64,000 bases of DNA from Azorinus chamasolen (GCA_963576725.1 OY755246.1:74951467-75015466); one strand, 5' to 3'; shown: positions 47,515 through 59,439, numbered from the stretch's first letter. Notes: generated from the letters alone by a model not told the origin. Made by a program: numbers and translations.

Positions 47515-48130
47515 CACCTTGTATCGTAGACTCGCCTTCTATCGAACCTCACCTGTTTATCGAACCTTTCATTTTTTGTGTTTTTTACGCATGTACAAGT
47601 TCGTACTACATCATAAAATCATGAGTACCGCTGCTTTGTCTGTAAACAATGCCTCGTAGCTTTAAAAACGAAATATACGTCATAAACAGGTCAATACAGT
47701 TTATTATTCCTTCAACTATGCTAAACATGAGAAAACTCTTAATACGTTATAGAATATCAACATAAATTGAAAAGTGTACCACATTAAAAATGTTTGACAG
47801 CTCTGACCCCTTCAGCTTATACAAAGGTCCCGTGTCCATGATGAAATCACGTGACTATGAGTATTATGTTACAGTAAACAGTTTCTAAAATAAAGGTTCG
47901 ATAAGCAGGTGATATTTTTCTGGCAGCCATTTTTGGGTTTTTTTAGGGTGGTGGGGAACACTGGATTGTTTGAGGATTAATAGATGAGAATAAAATTACT
48001 TAATTGTTTCAAGGTATGTATAAAAGATTATTTTGAACTGCTGATTTACTTTTTTCTTCAATATTCACGGTAAAAGTTTTCTGTTCCTGGTCAAAGATTA
48101 AGAGGTTCGATAGACGGTGAGACCATGCTA
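47515..48130. mobile_element. ~610-bp element with repeated subterminal boxes
   Basis: The left end carries three related boxes ('ctcaccttgtatcgta', 'ctcgccttctatcgaacct', 'ctcacctgtttatcgaacct'). The right end carries the inverse boxes 'aggttcgataagcaggtga' (47,893) and 'aggttcgatagacggtgag' (48,104). Repeated inverted boxes at both ends suggest transposase-binding sites of a non-autonomous DNA transposon. Confidence 0.7.
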
Positions 48131-49180
48131 TACCGTGTTGTGTCATCAGTTCAACACTGTGCATGGTTTCGTTACGTCACAATTCATTTGAATATCGGCA
48201 CGCGCCGAAATAGAATACAGTCCAGTTCACTTTTTATATTCCACATATTTTTGTAGACAGTGTATCAAAATTAAATACAAATTAGCATCTACTGTCGATG
48301 TATTTCTACCGCCATCTTTATAAGATAGCCCAGAGGCTAGTTATGGCCATTTCCCCCATTTTATCACGAAGTACGAGAGAAACAAAATGCACCAACATAC
48401 TGAATATGGAACAGAGTTACTGAACTGAACTGTAGAATAAAAAAAATTTCAACACACGGCCTTGACCTTAAGCAGCCAATGTGAGTAACAAACTGAGGAT
48501 AAAGCTTTTGGGGGATTTTGATGACTGCACATACATGATACAAGTACCCATTTTTATTGGTTCTGTTGATAGTTAATGTTGTTTTGTTAGTTCTACGATC
48601 TCTAGTTAGAGTTCATCTTTCGTTATGTGTATTCAATGAAACAAGCACCTGTTAATCATAGTGCGCATGCGTGAAAATAGACGCTTAGGGTGTCGAAACG
48701 AGGAGACAACATGCTACCCTCCTAATCATAGGGGTCTGAAGTGTGCCTTGGACCAGAGGTGCCTGACGCATGTTGGGACTCACCTACTGACACCTCTTCC
48801 CCCCCCCCCTCCCCCCCCCCCCCCCCCCCACTTCCCAATTTATGATCGAAGTATGTCAAACTATGGTTAAACCTAAAACTAACTATTTGTGAAGCCTGGT
48901 AGAGATTAGGGATGAAGAATCCGACCAAAACCATAATCGATTATCGTATTGAATCGAACATGTATTATGGATTAAAAATCGATAATTAATCGAAAATACT
49001 TTCAGAGATTCTGTAAATGTAGAGCTTGATGCATGTATGATAGAGATTGGCAATAAAATATGAAACATTAATTTTGCTTTCAAAAGTTTCAAGACAAACA
49101 GCATGTTTAATATTTAATTCTTTGCTTTGTTGTTGTAATATTAATCTGAAATCTTCTCATTGATATATCACTGTTCAAGT
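48131..49180. other. No gene; poly-C tract
   Basis: A run of about 30 C with two T interruptions lies at 48,799-48,830. The rest is AT-rich. Such tracts are error-prone in assemblies. Confidence 0.6.
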
Positions 49181-49185
49181 CTATC

Positions 49186-49352
49186 ATTAGTACTTAGTTG
49201 TTACTCATAATGCATGATTTGCTTGTAAACAAGCATTAGTTACCTGAAGGCTAAACTTAGCTTAAACTTACAGTTACAGCTAATTATGTTAAAGTAACTT
49301 ATGACTATCTTAACAAGCAAATGCATTTTGAGTAACAACTGAGTACTGAGGC
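49186..49352. mobile_element. 167-bp foldback MITE
   Basis: 'agtacttagttgttactca' (49,189) is mirrored by 'tgagtaacaactgagtact' (49,330), and the arms continue inward through 'gcttgtaaacaag' and 'cttaacaagc'. Confidence 0.8.
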
Positions 49353-50213
49353 TAGTGAGTAGTTACTATAAAACAGTAAAATATCAATGAGTATATAAAG
49401 GCGGGGAAGATACATAACAACAACAACAACTAGCGACATCGATTTCTCCGATTGAGAATCGATTGTCGCCGATTTTCGCATCCAACAATGATTCAGTCTT
49501 GCAGCCAGGATTTTAAAAAGAGGGGCGATTTTCCCCCCTCCCTTTGAAAATTAGGGGCGATTTGTTCAAAATTGGGGGGGGGGGGTTTGAGGGGGGCGGA
49601 CTTTTATTTCACAACGATATCAATGCAAATCTAGCGCAATGGGTTTGACACGGTCGATTTCATCGCTTTCTACAGGACTAATCTGTCTCCGACTCGTAGA
49701 AGATGAATAACTCGGTTACGTATCTTTGACACTTGAATTTGGGCTGAATTTGGTTATAGGAAGGGTACCTACCCCAAAGTAGTCGCTGATTTTTCTTTAA
49801 GATAATGTTTTTTGACGAGTTTTACAGCAAACACATTTTTACTGTTTTCATTTGATTACATAGGTTAAGGGCATAGACTAAAAGTCGGACCGGGACAGGC
49901 AAACTTTACTTTACTCAACGAGTTATAAATTATCAGTTTTGAGTGGTGTTTTATTGTTTTATCATAAGCACAATTAATTAACAGAGTAGTCACAAAAAAC
50001 TGTAGATCTTGGGCAGACAACTGTTCACGTATCTGGAATTGCCGAGGTCCCATAGAATATGATAGCTAAGTTACTGTACCGAACCGCGTTTTAGCCTTAC
50101 CTATACATGACAGTTGACAAACATCCAGTTCAGATTCGATATGAATTGGAAGCTTTACCTGTACTCGCTACAAACTGTTTCGACAGCCTGAGGGAGGGAA
50201 TTTTTTAGCAAAG

Positions 50214-51431
50214 TACACTGGAGATCCGTTATAACGCGGACCTTTTTACCGCGGTATCCGATATAACGTGGGTGGTCTGTGTCGCCGATTTTTTTTTTGT
50301 AAATACCTTATTTATAATATGATTGAATATCGCAATGAAACATAAAATAAACTTAGGTAAACTTATCCGCCCGCAGCAGGCTAAAGGATAAAATCAAACA
50401 CTGGTCCCTACATGTACATAAACAATTGAAGACAATCTTACGTGTGAAAAACTGACAACTATTACTATCAACTCGTATATATGCCGCCATGAATGTAATA
50501 CACACAGCTGATTACCGGCTCGTACCATGCGCATGATGCCCTAATAGCGCGTGAACCACTGATCCAGTTATATCTTAACTGCATAACTTTTGTTACAAAT
50601 TAATTGTGTGTATAATTGAGATGCACGTGTACTGAATTTTTTCACTGTCAAAGCCACAAAAGTTCGCACTTTAATTATGAAAAACAAACATCATTAGAAA
50701 TCTAAACCCCTAACTCAGTGCGGGGTTGGAGGTTATAATGCTAATGCAGAAAAGGGTGTGTACCCTTTGACCAATCAAATGAAATTTAAAACCCCAATAG
50801 ATCACATGCAACATCACATGTGACCTTTCATTTTCTGAAAACATGTTTAAATTTATTGAATTAATGAAATCATCAAATAAGCATGTTTTGTATAATTTAG
50901 TTATAAGAGATGCTCTCAGATTAAGACATTCTTTCAATGAAAATTAACTGATGTATTCATCCTCGTATTGTCACGTGATGTGATATGTTTGTGACTAAGA
51001 TGATGTACTATGTACAAATCTGAATAAAATTATGTTCTGTTCTTTCATTTTCTGAAAACAGTGACAGCCATATTTGTTGTTTTACACAACAGGTTTAATC
51101 GGATTAGGGGTTTGACATGCCCAGACGCAATTACATCCCGTCAACAGGCTTGTTTTATGAAATATACTTGGTTGCTTGAAATCATTCTCGATTTAATTTG
51201 TAATTTTGTAGATCTATTATTACGTTGAACCTTTCCAGTACGTGAGTGGGCGGGGAAACAAAGTAAACAAGTCAGTTTCGTTCGAAATTAGTTTATTTCA
51301 GGATGATGGGGGTTTATGTAAGTTTATGTAAGTACCCAGATAAAAAAAAAAATGTTACAACGCGGTTCCGTATATAACGTGGGTTGAATTTTATGTCCCC
51401 GGGCACCCGCGTTGTAACGGGTCTCCAGTGT
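50214..51431. mobile_element. TA-flanked element with 24-bp ends, nested
   Basis: The ends are 'cactggagatccgttataac' at the left and 'gttgtaacgggtctccagtg' at the right, each continued by gcgg/ccgc. TA lies on both sides. The 'ccgttataacgcgg' type of end is common in Tc1/mariner/pogo-type elements. No transposase ORF is seen, so it is a non-autonomous deletion derivative. Confidence 0.85.
50703..51113. mobile_element. Innermost candidate element
   Basis: 'tctaaacccctaactc' at the left and 'gattaggggtttgaca' at the right are inverted. The core also repeats 'gttctttcattttctgaaaaca' and 'gacctttcattttctgaaaaca' in direct orientation. The boundaries are tentative. Confidence 0.5.
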
Positions 51432-51579
51432 AATATTGAAACTTTAGTGTGCTTCTAGGCGCCCCCTCCAGTTAAAAAGAGGGGGATTTTTCAGAAAAAG
51501 GAGGGAATCGCGCCGTCACACGTCCTGGCTGCAACACTTATTATTAATTGATTCTACTCAGTTATCGCAGCATCACTAG

Positions 51580-51715
51580 TAGAGATTGTGGTGAAATAAG
51601 TTGATCTTTAGGTTTTACTGTGTGGCTTGGTAGCTCAGTCTGTAGAGTGTTGGCATGGTAAGCCAGAAGCCCTGGGGTGGAGTCCCAATTGAGTCACAAC
51701 TTTTTCAGCATGTTA
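51580..51715 (+). mobile_element. tRNA-Thr-like SINE, copy 1
   Basis: A leader 'gtagagattgtggtgaaataa' (51,580) precedes a tRNA-shaped unit at 51,624-51,696. The acceptor and D arms fold, but the T loop has mutated (gtggagt instead of ttcgagt), which would weaken the internal B box. The tail 'acaactttttca' is shared with copy 2. Confidence 0.75.
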
Positions 51716-51851
51716 CATTTGGCGACCAACGTAAATAACCCGAAGGGTGATTTATATGAAGTTTATATGAAGATAATTTGTAATAATAAGAAACTCGTTG
51801 AGTGTTCTTTGAGTAAGAATCGGGAACAAATTCTTGTGTAGAGGGGGTGTG

Positions 51852-52690
51852 TGTAGCCGGGTAGAGCTGATAGGCTTTACTGTGTGCAGTGTTGCATCTA
51901 GGTCTGAAATTTTGGGGGACACACGGGCCCCCTGGTTTACAATTTGGGGGACATTTGGAAAAATTGGCGGACATGATCAAAAACAAAATGTATAAGCTTA
52001 CCTAGACTCACGAATACAGTTGTCTGTTGTAAAATGCAAATCTAATACTCTAATAACAGTTTCAGCCGAAAATACAGCTCACATTATGAATTAGGTCCCC
52101 GGATGTTTAGTACCAAAAGCTGACCTCGCATTTTTTCATTTTTCTTTCATGTTGTTATAACCCGAATACCTATTAACAAGATAATTCTATAAAGGTCAAA
52201 AAACAATTAAGAGGCGATTCTTGAAAGGTCTGAATACCCTGAGAAGAAAGATTGTTAAATTAATAAACTGTCGTCCCAGTTGTTCCAAGATGAACTAGAT
52301 TTGGTACGAAACGTCCCGTAGCCTTGAATTTGTTCAACTGGTTATCAATTTATTGATGTTAAAACTGAAGCTGTCAAACTGCTTTCGCTGATACATGCAT
52401 ACACAGTCTACCTTTTATTGGAGAGGTCATAACCTGCAGATACGATGGTAAATAGCGGAAATGGACAGAATATGAAAAGTGTACCTGTAGGCCCGCGCTG
52501 TCATGAATTTTAAGGGACAAAGTCAAAATTATTGCGGGAATCCTGCAATCCCGCGCTCTAGATGTAACACTGGTGTGGCTTGGTAGCTCAGTCGGTAGAG
52601 TATTGGCATGGTAAGCCAGAGGCCCTGGGTTCGAGTCCCAGTTGAGTCACAACTTTTTCACCATGTAAACATTGTTACCATAAACCACTC
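51852..52690 (+). mobile_element. tRNA-Thr-like SINE, copy 2, split by a hAT-like element
   Basis: The leader 'gtagccgggtagagctgata' stops at 'actgtgtg' (51,896) and resumes at 'gtgtggcttgg' (52,573). The tRNA-like part 52,577-52,649 folds into a complete cloverleaf of 73 nt: a 7-bp acceptor stem with several G-U pairs, D arm, anticodon arm with loop atggtaa (anticodon GGT) and T arm ctggg/cccag with an intact ttcgagt loop. Eukaryotes normally lack tRNA-Thr(GGT), so I read this as a SINE head rather than a functional tRNA. Confidence 0.72.
51897..52572. mobile_element. 676-bp hAT-like MITE with 5-bp duplication
   Basis: The ends are 'cagtgttgcatctag' and 'ctagatgtaacactg' (15-bp TIR, one mismatch) and the flank gtgtg is duplicated at 51,892-51,896 and 52,573-52,577. 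Removing it restores the SINE. CAGTG termini are hAT-like, although hAT elements more often make 8-bp duplications. It has no transposase. Confidence 0.85.
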
Positions 52691-52974
52691 TGAAAAACAA
52701 GAAAAACACGTCCCGGAAAAACAAAAAATTCATATCGGGTCTATATATGTACAACAGTCATCTTTTTCAAAGTCTTACATGACAGCAAAGTCAATTCAAC
52801 ACCGATTTCAATCATGTAGGTCTTGATCGGTACCAAATTCCATATACTAAATGGCACAGTTAATGCCTTCCTTAAATATTGCTCACTCTTGTCACTGCAA
52901 GACCACGAACCTGAAAAACGCTACCGCGAAACGATGTGACTCTGGCGAGGGTGCATAGACGTATATAGGGGAAT

Positions 52975-53421
52975 ATGTATTCGTTAAACTTTAAATTATC
53001 TCGTTCTAGGAAAGATCTTAAAAATTTGACTCCAAATAAGTTATTTTATTTCTTGCTGCTCATGGTCTTGCTTCAGTCCAATGATATTGAAACTAACCCT
53101 GGCCCTGACAGCACCAAATATACATGTGGTACCTGTGACCACACCGTTTCTTGGGATCACTGTGCCATAGTGTGTGAATCCTGTGACCAGTGGTATCACA
53201 TTAAGTGTCAAAATGTCAACAGTGATACCTATCATGACCATGACAGTATGGTTAGTTGGTTCTGCATAATCTGCAATCAGCCCAATAACAGCAAAGTTAC
53301 CTATGACCTACATGGTCTAAGGACGTCAAATCGCTTTGACACACTAAGTTATATAACAAAAAGTACAGATACGAATGAAAAATTATCAAACAAACCTCTA
53401 CATGCCTCTACACCTATCTGA
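52975..53421 (+). CDS. LINE ORF1-type protein: 2A motif and PHD finger (element dismembered)
   Basis: A 148-codon frame. Residues 23-34 are hydrophobic (FYFLLLMVLLQ) and run straight into DIETNPGP at residues 37-44, the signature of 2A ribosome-skipping peptides, where the chain is released between G and P. Such N-terminal 2A sequences are known in APE-type LINEs of several invertebrates, some doubling as signal peptides. Residues 49-100 form a PHD-like zinc finger: CGTC, CESC, WYHIKC, then WFCIIC (C4HC3 spacing). After residue 148 the frame stops. The endonuclease and RT parts lie at 59.4-61.6 kb, separated by later insertions. The start ATG is the only upstream Met. Confidence 0.75.
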   Translation: MYSLNFKLSRSRKDLKNLTPNKLFYFLLLMVLLQSNDIETNPGPDSTKYTCGTCDHTVSWDHCAIVCESCDQWYHIKCQNVNSDTYHDHDSMVSWFCIICNQPNNSKVTYDLHGLRTSNRFDTLSYITKSTDTNEKLSNKPLHASTPI

Positions 53422-54376
53422 CAAATACAAACAAATATACAAAACCCAAAAGCTTGAGACCCTTGCCAGGGTTTTTTCCTCTGATTTTGGGGAAGGACCT
53501 GGCCTTTCCGGAGGGAAAAAAACAAGCATGAATGCTTTTGGGGAAAAAGTAAGAAAATATCAACATAACATAAAATTTAATACATGGATGTTCATATTTT
53601 CTCTATCAAGTGGCAGTACAATTCAACTAAGAGTATATCATGCAGTTCTGATAGTTTAATAGTGTTTTTCTTGTGTGTGTTTTGTCTACAACTGCATAAC
53701 TCTTGGCTATTACTAAAATTGTAAACATGTCATCCATGAGTTTTCCACAAACCATTATAAATCAGAAACACCTGTAAATATCACGTAAGTCCTTCTTATC
53801 TTTTACTGTTATTTCGATGAATAAATGACACCATAGATATCCCTGACTATAGATTCCTGTTAATGGAATACCCTGTTTGTCAGACAAATTATTCGAGTAT
53901 CCCGACTTTTCCATTAACTGAGATATCAAATTTTTATCAAATATCATCGTCATTTTGATTGATAAAGATATCATCGGCAATTTGGTTTACAAATGAAGAG
54001 GCCTACATGTTAGTCTCGAATTTTCAAAATAACAACGGCAAGTTCTATTTTGTTTTTCAGTGGAAAAACTAATTAAATCCATTTTAGACAGTGATACACA
54101 TACTTGTTTGTTAACACTGCAAGAGAAGTTGGGCATTTCTGTCGTGCTTTATCAATAAAATTACGCTAATAGGAAATAAATTGTTGCGGTACTGCGAATA
54201 TGAAAACAAATGTACAAACACCACGATTCATGCGAAATGCAAGTTTGTAATAAAAACTATACGGATTACTCAGATCTCATTACTTAGATAACACTCGATA
54301 TCAAATGTAAAATGCGGTCCGCGATTGAGCCTAGTAAACGGTGTCGATATCAAAATTGCCTTCTCCCTCCCTATCG
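53422..54376. other. No further LINE coding recognised
   Basis: 'ccagggttttttcctctgat' and nearby G/C-rich strings (53,465-53,520) look like part of a different dispersed repeat. The rest is AT-rich. Confidence 0.4.
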
Positions 54377-54541
54377 GCTTAGAAGCAATATCGGCTTAGA
54401 AGCAATTGATCGATGAAAAAAACACAACAGGTTTTCTAGAGGGGAGTTCATCACTATCTAAGGGTGAAACGATTAATCTCGATGTGAATTGAACCGCGAT
54501 CTTTTGGCCTCAGTTCGGTTCGGCAGATCTCATTTTCGATT

Positions 54542-56151
54542 CAATTTTTGTTAAAAAGTCTAGCTTCTTTATGATTGGTAGCGAAATGAAACTAACCTCC
54601 GTAAATCCGCTGTGAAAAGTCGAAAGATTAGTGCTACATTAGATCTGTCAAAACAAACATACTCATTGAATTTTAATAGACCCAAATCGCTTGGATGAAG
54701 GCCAGCTGTTTTAGCCAATCAAATAGCATGTTGCAATCGTCGCACTTAATCTGATTGTCTGGGCACTTTTTCAAGTGTCTTTGTGTTCTCTAAAATGTTG
54801 GTTGCGGAAGCTGTCAGTTTATGTTCTGCCCCGAAAAACTATCGCTCCAAAGTGTGGGCTTACTTCAGATTTAGCGAGGGCAACAACACAAATAAACCAA
54901 CATGTAAGATCATTTTACAGATATTCTCTGAAACACAGGAAATACGACAAATCATCTGAAATGGAAACATAGTACCGTACTTTGGGAATAATTGGCTTCG
55001 TGATATTTTCGCCACTTTGTCTCAAAATGCCAGTGTTTTATTTTGGTCAGTTTAATTTTCGCCACTCTGTGATTTAAGGGGCCAAAAATAAACACATGTA
55101 TGAATCGAACGTGAAAAAAAACCCAACTCTACCTTTGGTTGATTTCGAGTCTTCCAAGTTTTTATTGTTAAAACGGAAATACAAGGAGTACTTAGGAGAT
55201 GTAATGTTTCCGGCCATGTCTAATTCCAGGGATAAAACGATGGGTACCGGTATACGGTATATCAGTTAAGCTGATAATTTGTTTGTTTCTGAGTCACGTG
55301 TTCAAACTATATTAATGTAAACTATTTGAATAAAATTAGAAAACTTAGAAACAATCGATTTGATTTTCTATGCCTTAAAAACCAGTAATAAAAGAAAGAG
55401 AGACGAGTGTTGTGTACATATTTTATATCATACAAACAAAATGGGGTCCCGTATTCCGCCGCATATTTTCAAACTTTTGCCCTTACGTCCGGTGACAATA
55501 CATTATATTTCCCACGTTTAGAAGTTGATTTGTCAGAGAACACTTTGTCAAGTTCCTCGTTGCACAATGCCTCCAAATGGCAATCACTGTCACCAGAATT
55601 ATAAATAAAATGAAACATCATTTTCTTTCGGTTTAAATAAGATAAAATAGATTTGTTTTGGTTCGTCATTGTGCTTCTGTGGCGTGTCGACGTGTGTGAG
55701 CAAATGATTGAATTACACACTAAATATACACTAAGTATACAAGAAAACAGTGATAAAACGTGATTAAACGTGATAAACGCTCAAGCACATAATAGCTGTT
55801 GGTGTATGCCACGCATTACGGTAGTGTTTGGGGTAGGTGTTAATCTGTGTGTATACAACAGAGAAGTTACATATCGCCGACGATAAAATGTTATTTGTTT
55901 GTCACGGATATATTTTGGTATGTTAAATTTTCGCCCTTTCACACCTGGTGGCGAATTAGGCCAATTATTAACCACGGCCAATTATTCCCAAAGTACGGTA
56001 TTGCATTTGACGTTTCGTCTTCTTCCAATGCTTGTGCTGGTATACCCTCTATATGTTCACCTTACTATACTAAGTTTTCAACTGGAATCTTTCAAATAAG
56101 TGAAATAAGCAGAATAAATTCATTTCATTATTTTAGGAAGCATTCAATTTT
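54542..56151. other. No supported gene
   Basis: AT-rich, with short frames only. 'aattttcgccact' is repeated near 55,004 and 55,053, and 'attggccaattatt' type strings near 55,960-55,990. Confidence 0.4.
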
Positions 56152-58729
56152 TATACGCCCACCTAATAAAGGTGGTCGTATATTGTCGTGGCCCTGTCCG
56201 TCCGTTCGTTCGTTCGTTCGTTCGTTCGTTCGTTCGTTCGTACGTTCGTTCGTCCGTCAACATTTTGTTTGTCTGCTGTTTTCTGGGAAAACTATTTAAC
56301 AGATATTAATGAAACTTCACACAAATGTTAAATGCATCAAGATCTGAAGCTGAGTTGATTCTGAGGTTCATTTGATTATTCATTTCAGAGTTATGGCCCT
56401 TGTCCTTAAAAAATATGCAAATAGTTTGTCCGCTGTTTTCTGGGAAAACTATTTGAGAGATATTAATGAAACTTCTCACAAATGTTTAATGCATTAAGAT
56501 CTGAAGCTGAGTCGATTCTGAGGTTCATTTGATTTGTTGTTTCGGAGTTATGGCCCTTTTACTTGAAAAATAATGCAAATACATGCAAATAGTTTGTCCG
56601 CTGTTTTCTGGGAAAACTATTTGAGAGATATTAATGAAACTTCACACAAATGTTTAATGCATCAAGATCTGAAGCTGAGTTGATTCTGAGGTTCATTTGA
56701 TTTGTCGTTTTGGAGTTATGGCCCTTGTCCTAAAAAAATATGCAAATAGTTTGTCCGCTGTTTTCTGGGAAAACTATTTGAGAGATATTAAAGAAACTTT
56801 TCACAAATGTTTAATGCATCAAGGTCTGAAGCTAAGTCGATTCTGAGGTTCATTTGATTTGTCGTTTCTGAGTTATGGCCCTTTTACTTAAAAAATAATG
56901 CAAAATACATGCAAATAGTTTGTCCGCTGTTTTCTGGGAAAACTTATTTGACAGATATTAATGAAACTTCACACAAATGTTAAATGCATCAAGATCTGAA
57001 GCTGAGTTGATTCTGAGGTTCATTTGATTTGTCGTTTTGGAGTTATGGGCCCTTGTCCTAAAAAAATATGCAAATAGTTTGTCCGCTGTTTTCTGGGAAA
57101 ACTATTTGAGAGATATTAATGAAACTTCTCACAAATGTTTAATGCATCAAGGTCTGAAGCTAAGTCGATTCTGAGGTTCATTTGATTTGTCGTTTCGGAG
57201 TTATGGCCCTTTTACTTAAAAAATAATGCAAATTACATGCAAATAGTTTGTCCGCCGTTTTCTGGGAAAACTATTTGACAGATATTAATGAAACTTCACA
57301 CAAATGTTAAATGCATCAAGATCTGAAGCTGAGTTGATTCTGAGGTTCATTTGATTTATCATTTCAGAGTTATGGCCCTTGTCCTTAAAAAATATGCAAA
57401 TAGTTTGTCCGCTGTTTTCTGGGAAAACTTATTTGAGAGATATTAATGAAACTTCTCACAAATGTTTAATGCATCAAGATCTGAAGCTTAGTCGATTCTG
57501 ACGTTCATTTGATTTGTCGTTTCGGAGTTATGGCCCTTTTACTTAAAAAATAATGCAAATAGTTTGTCCGCTGTTTTCTGGGTAAACTATTTGAGAGATA
57601 TTAATGAAACTTCTCACAAATGTTTAATGCATCAAGATCTGAAGCTTAGTCGATTCTGACGTTCATTTGATTTGTCGTTTCGGAGTTATGGCCCTCTTAC
57701 TTAAAAAATAATGCAAATAGTTTGTCCGCTGTTTTCTGGGAAAACTTATTTGAGAGATATTAATGAAACTTCACACAAATGTTTAATGCATCAAGATCTG
57801 AAACTGAATTGATTCTGAGGATCATTTGATTTGTCGTTTCAGAGTTATGGCCCTTGTCCTTAAAAAATAATGCAAATAGTTTGTCCGCTGTTTTCTGGGA
57901 AAACTATTTGAGAGATATTAATGAAACTTCACAAAAATGTTTAATGCATCAAGATCTGATGCTGAGTCGATTTTGATGTTTTTTTTATTTTTCGTTTCGG
58001 AGTTATGGCCCTTTTACTTAAAAAAAAATGCAAATAGTTTGTCCGCTGTTTTCTGGCAAAACTGTTTGACAGATATTAATGAAACTTCATACACATGTTT
58101 AATGCATCAAGACCTAAAGCTAAGTCGAGTCTGAGGATCATTTGATTAAATGTTTCAGAAATATGGCCCTTGCACTTAAAAAAATAATGCAAATCTATGC
58201 AAATATGAGGATGGCCATAACTTTTTCATTTGAAATGATATTTACTTCAATTTTTTTATATGGTTAAACCTTAATGTGAATTTTCACATATATTGCGGGG
58301 GTTTTGATATGTCATTTTATTCTAAAGTTATGGTCCTTGAACTTCGTGTGTTCGTTGCTTTGTTAGTCGGTAAACTTTTAGTTTGTCTTTTGTTTTCTGG
58401 GAAAACTATTAAAATGATATAAATGAAACTTAACAACTTAACACAAATGTTTTAAGCAACAAAATTTGAAGCTGAGTTTATTTTGAGGTTCATTCAGTTT
58501 GTCTTTACAGAGTTATGGCCGTTGCACTTTACAAAAATCTGCAAAAATGAGGAATAGCTGTAACTTTTTTATTTAATAAGATATTCACTTCATTTTTTAA
58601 AAAAAATAATATCACCTTAATATGGAAATCAAGATCTGAAGCACAGATTAGAAAATGCCTTATAAGGCATGTTGAATCAGAGAAAGTTTGCAAGTGGGCG
58701 TATTATGTACCGTATGCGGTACTCTTGTT
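56152..58729. mobile_element. Pearl-like element: (ttcg)n plus ~160-bp tandem repeats
   Basis: The ends 'atacgcccac' (56,153) and 'gtgggcgtat' (58,694) are inverted. After the left end comes a (ccgt)/(ttcg)n run (56,198-56,255), then about 11-12 units alternating near 157 and 168 bp, each with 'gtttgtccgctgttttctgg', 'gatattaatgaaactt', 'gcatcaagatctgaag' and 'gttatggccctt'. Two degenerate units follow (58,200-58,640). It is non-coding. Confidence 0.9.
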
Positions 58730-58839
58730 CAATATTGTGGGAAAAAAGCATTCATATTAAACATGGTTGCAAATAAGGGTATGCTTAAAATTTATGGAGC
58801 TGTGTATTGGTAACTGGCTAAATAAATATACTCACAGCA

Positions 58840-58940
58840 ATGTCTAGTACTTTTTTGCTCAAAGACTGGGAGATGTCATGTCTCTCTTCAACTGATAGCC
58901 ATCTGTATCAGTTGAAGAGAGACATGACATCTCCAGGTCT
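58840..58940. repeat. Short perfect hairpin
   Basis: 'ggagatgtcatgtctctctt' (58,870) is mirrored by 'aagagagacatgacatctcc' (58,915), with arms continued through 'caactgat' and 'atcagttg'. It lies next to the right end of the array element. Confidence 0.88.
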
Positions 58941-59439
58941 GAAGTGCTCAAATTCTTTTTTCAGAAAAAAACTGCATGTTCTACAGAGTTAGGCTGTCTA
59001 GTCAATTAGACAATAACCAAAGACTGATTATGTTAGTGTTACCATTTTTACTTGGTTTTAGTGACCAGTCACTTATGTAGACACATGAACCTTTTTTAAA
59101 AAGGAACTTCCAAAAAACAAACTGCAGAAATTGAAAAGTTTCTTTTTATTACAATCTTAAATCGAATCGAAAATAATCAAATTGTGTTATAAAAAATCAA
59201 AATCAAATCGAATCAAATTTTTTTAAATCGTTTCATCGCTATCGGCAGAGAAGCAATTGATCAATGAAAAAAAAAAGGTTTCTAGAGTGCAATTTTCTTT
59301 CCTGGGGGAAAAATAGACTAGCTAGGGAAAAAACATTTCCGAGGGTAATTTGCCAGTATTCGGTCTCTTATGTAGAGAAAAAAACCACCTGCTTGCGTAT
59401 AATAAATGTAAATTTTTAGTATATAAAAAATAAATATAT

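Larger units (their letters stand above)
49503..51532. mobile_element. 2-kb element with TIR 'ttgcagccagga', outermost of a nest
   Basis: The left end 'cttgcagccaggattttaaa' and right end 'cgtcctggctgcaa' are inverted, with matching inner 'aaagaggggcgatttt' and 'aatcgcgcc' regions. No transposase is visible. It contains at least one further element. Confidence 0.75.
54457..59238. mobile_element. Candidate hAT-like element carrying later insertions
   Basis: The left end 'aagggtgaaacgattaatct' and the reverse complement of the right end ('gcgatgaaacgatttaaaaa') share a GATGAAACGATT-type terminus typical of some hAT families. Both flanks carry a copy of 'agaagcaattgatc.atgaaa' (54,395 and 59,248). 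No transposase domain is visible. About half its length is the array element at 56.2-58.7 kb. Confidence 0.45.

Noticed and set aside
48799..48830. Poly-C tract as a functional G-quadruplex
   Set aside because: Possible, but homopolymers of this length are often assembly or sequencing artefacts, and no gene context supports a role.
51624..51696. Functional tRNA gene
   Set aside because: The B box is mutated and the unit is embedded in a repeated SINE with a conserved leader and tail.
55847..56299. 150-codon ORF ending in VRSFVRSFVRSFV repeats
   Set aside because: It runs into the (ttcg)n microsatellite of the 56.15-kb element, and the upstream part has no recognisable domain.
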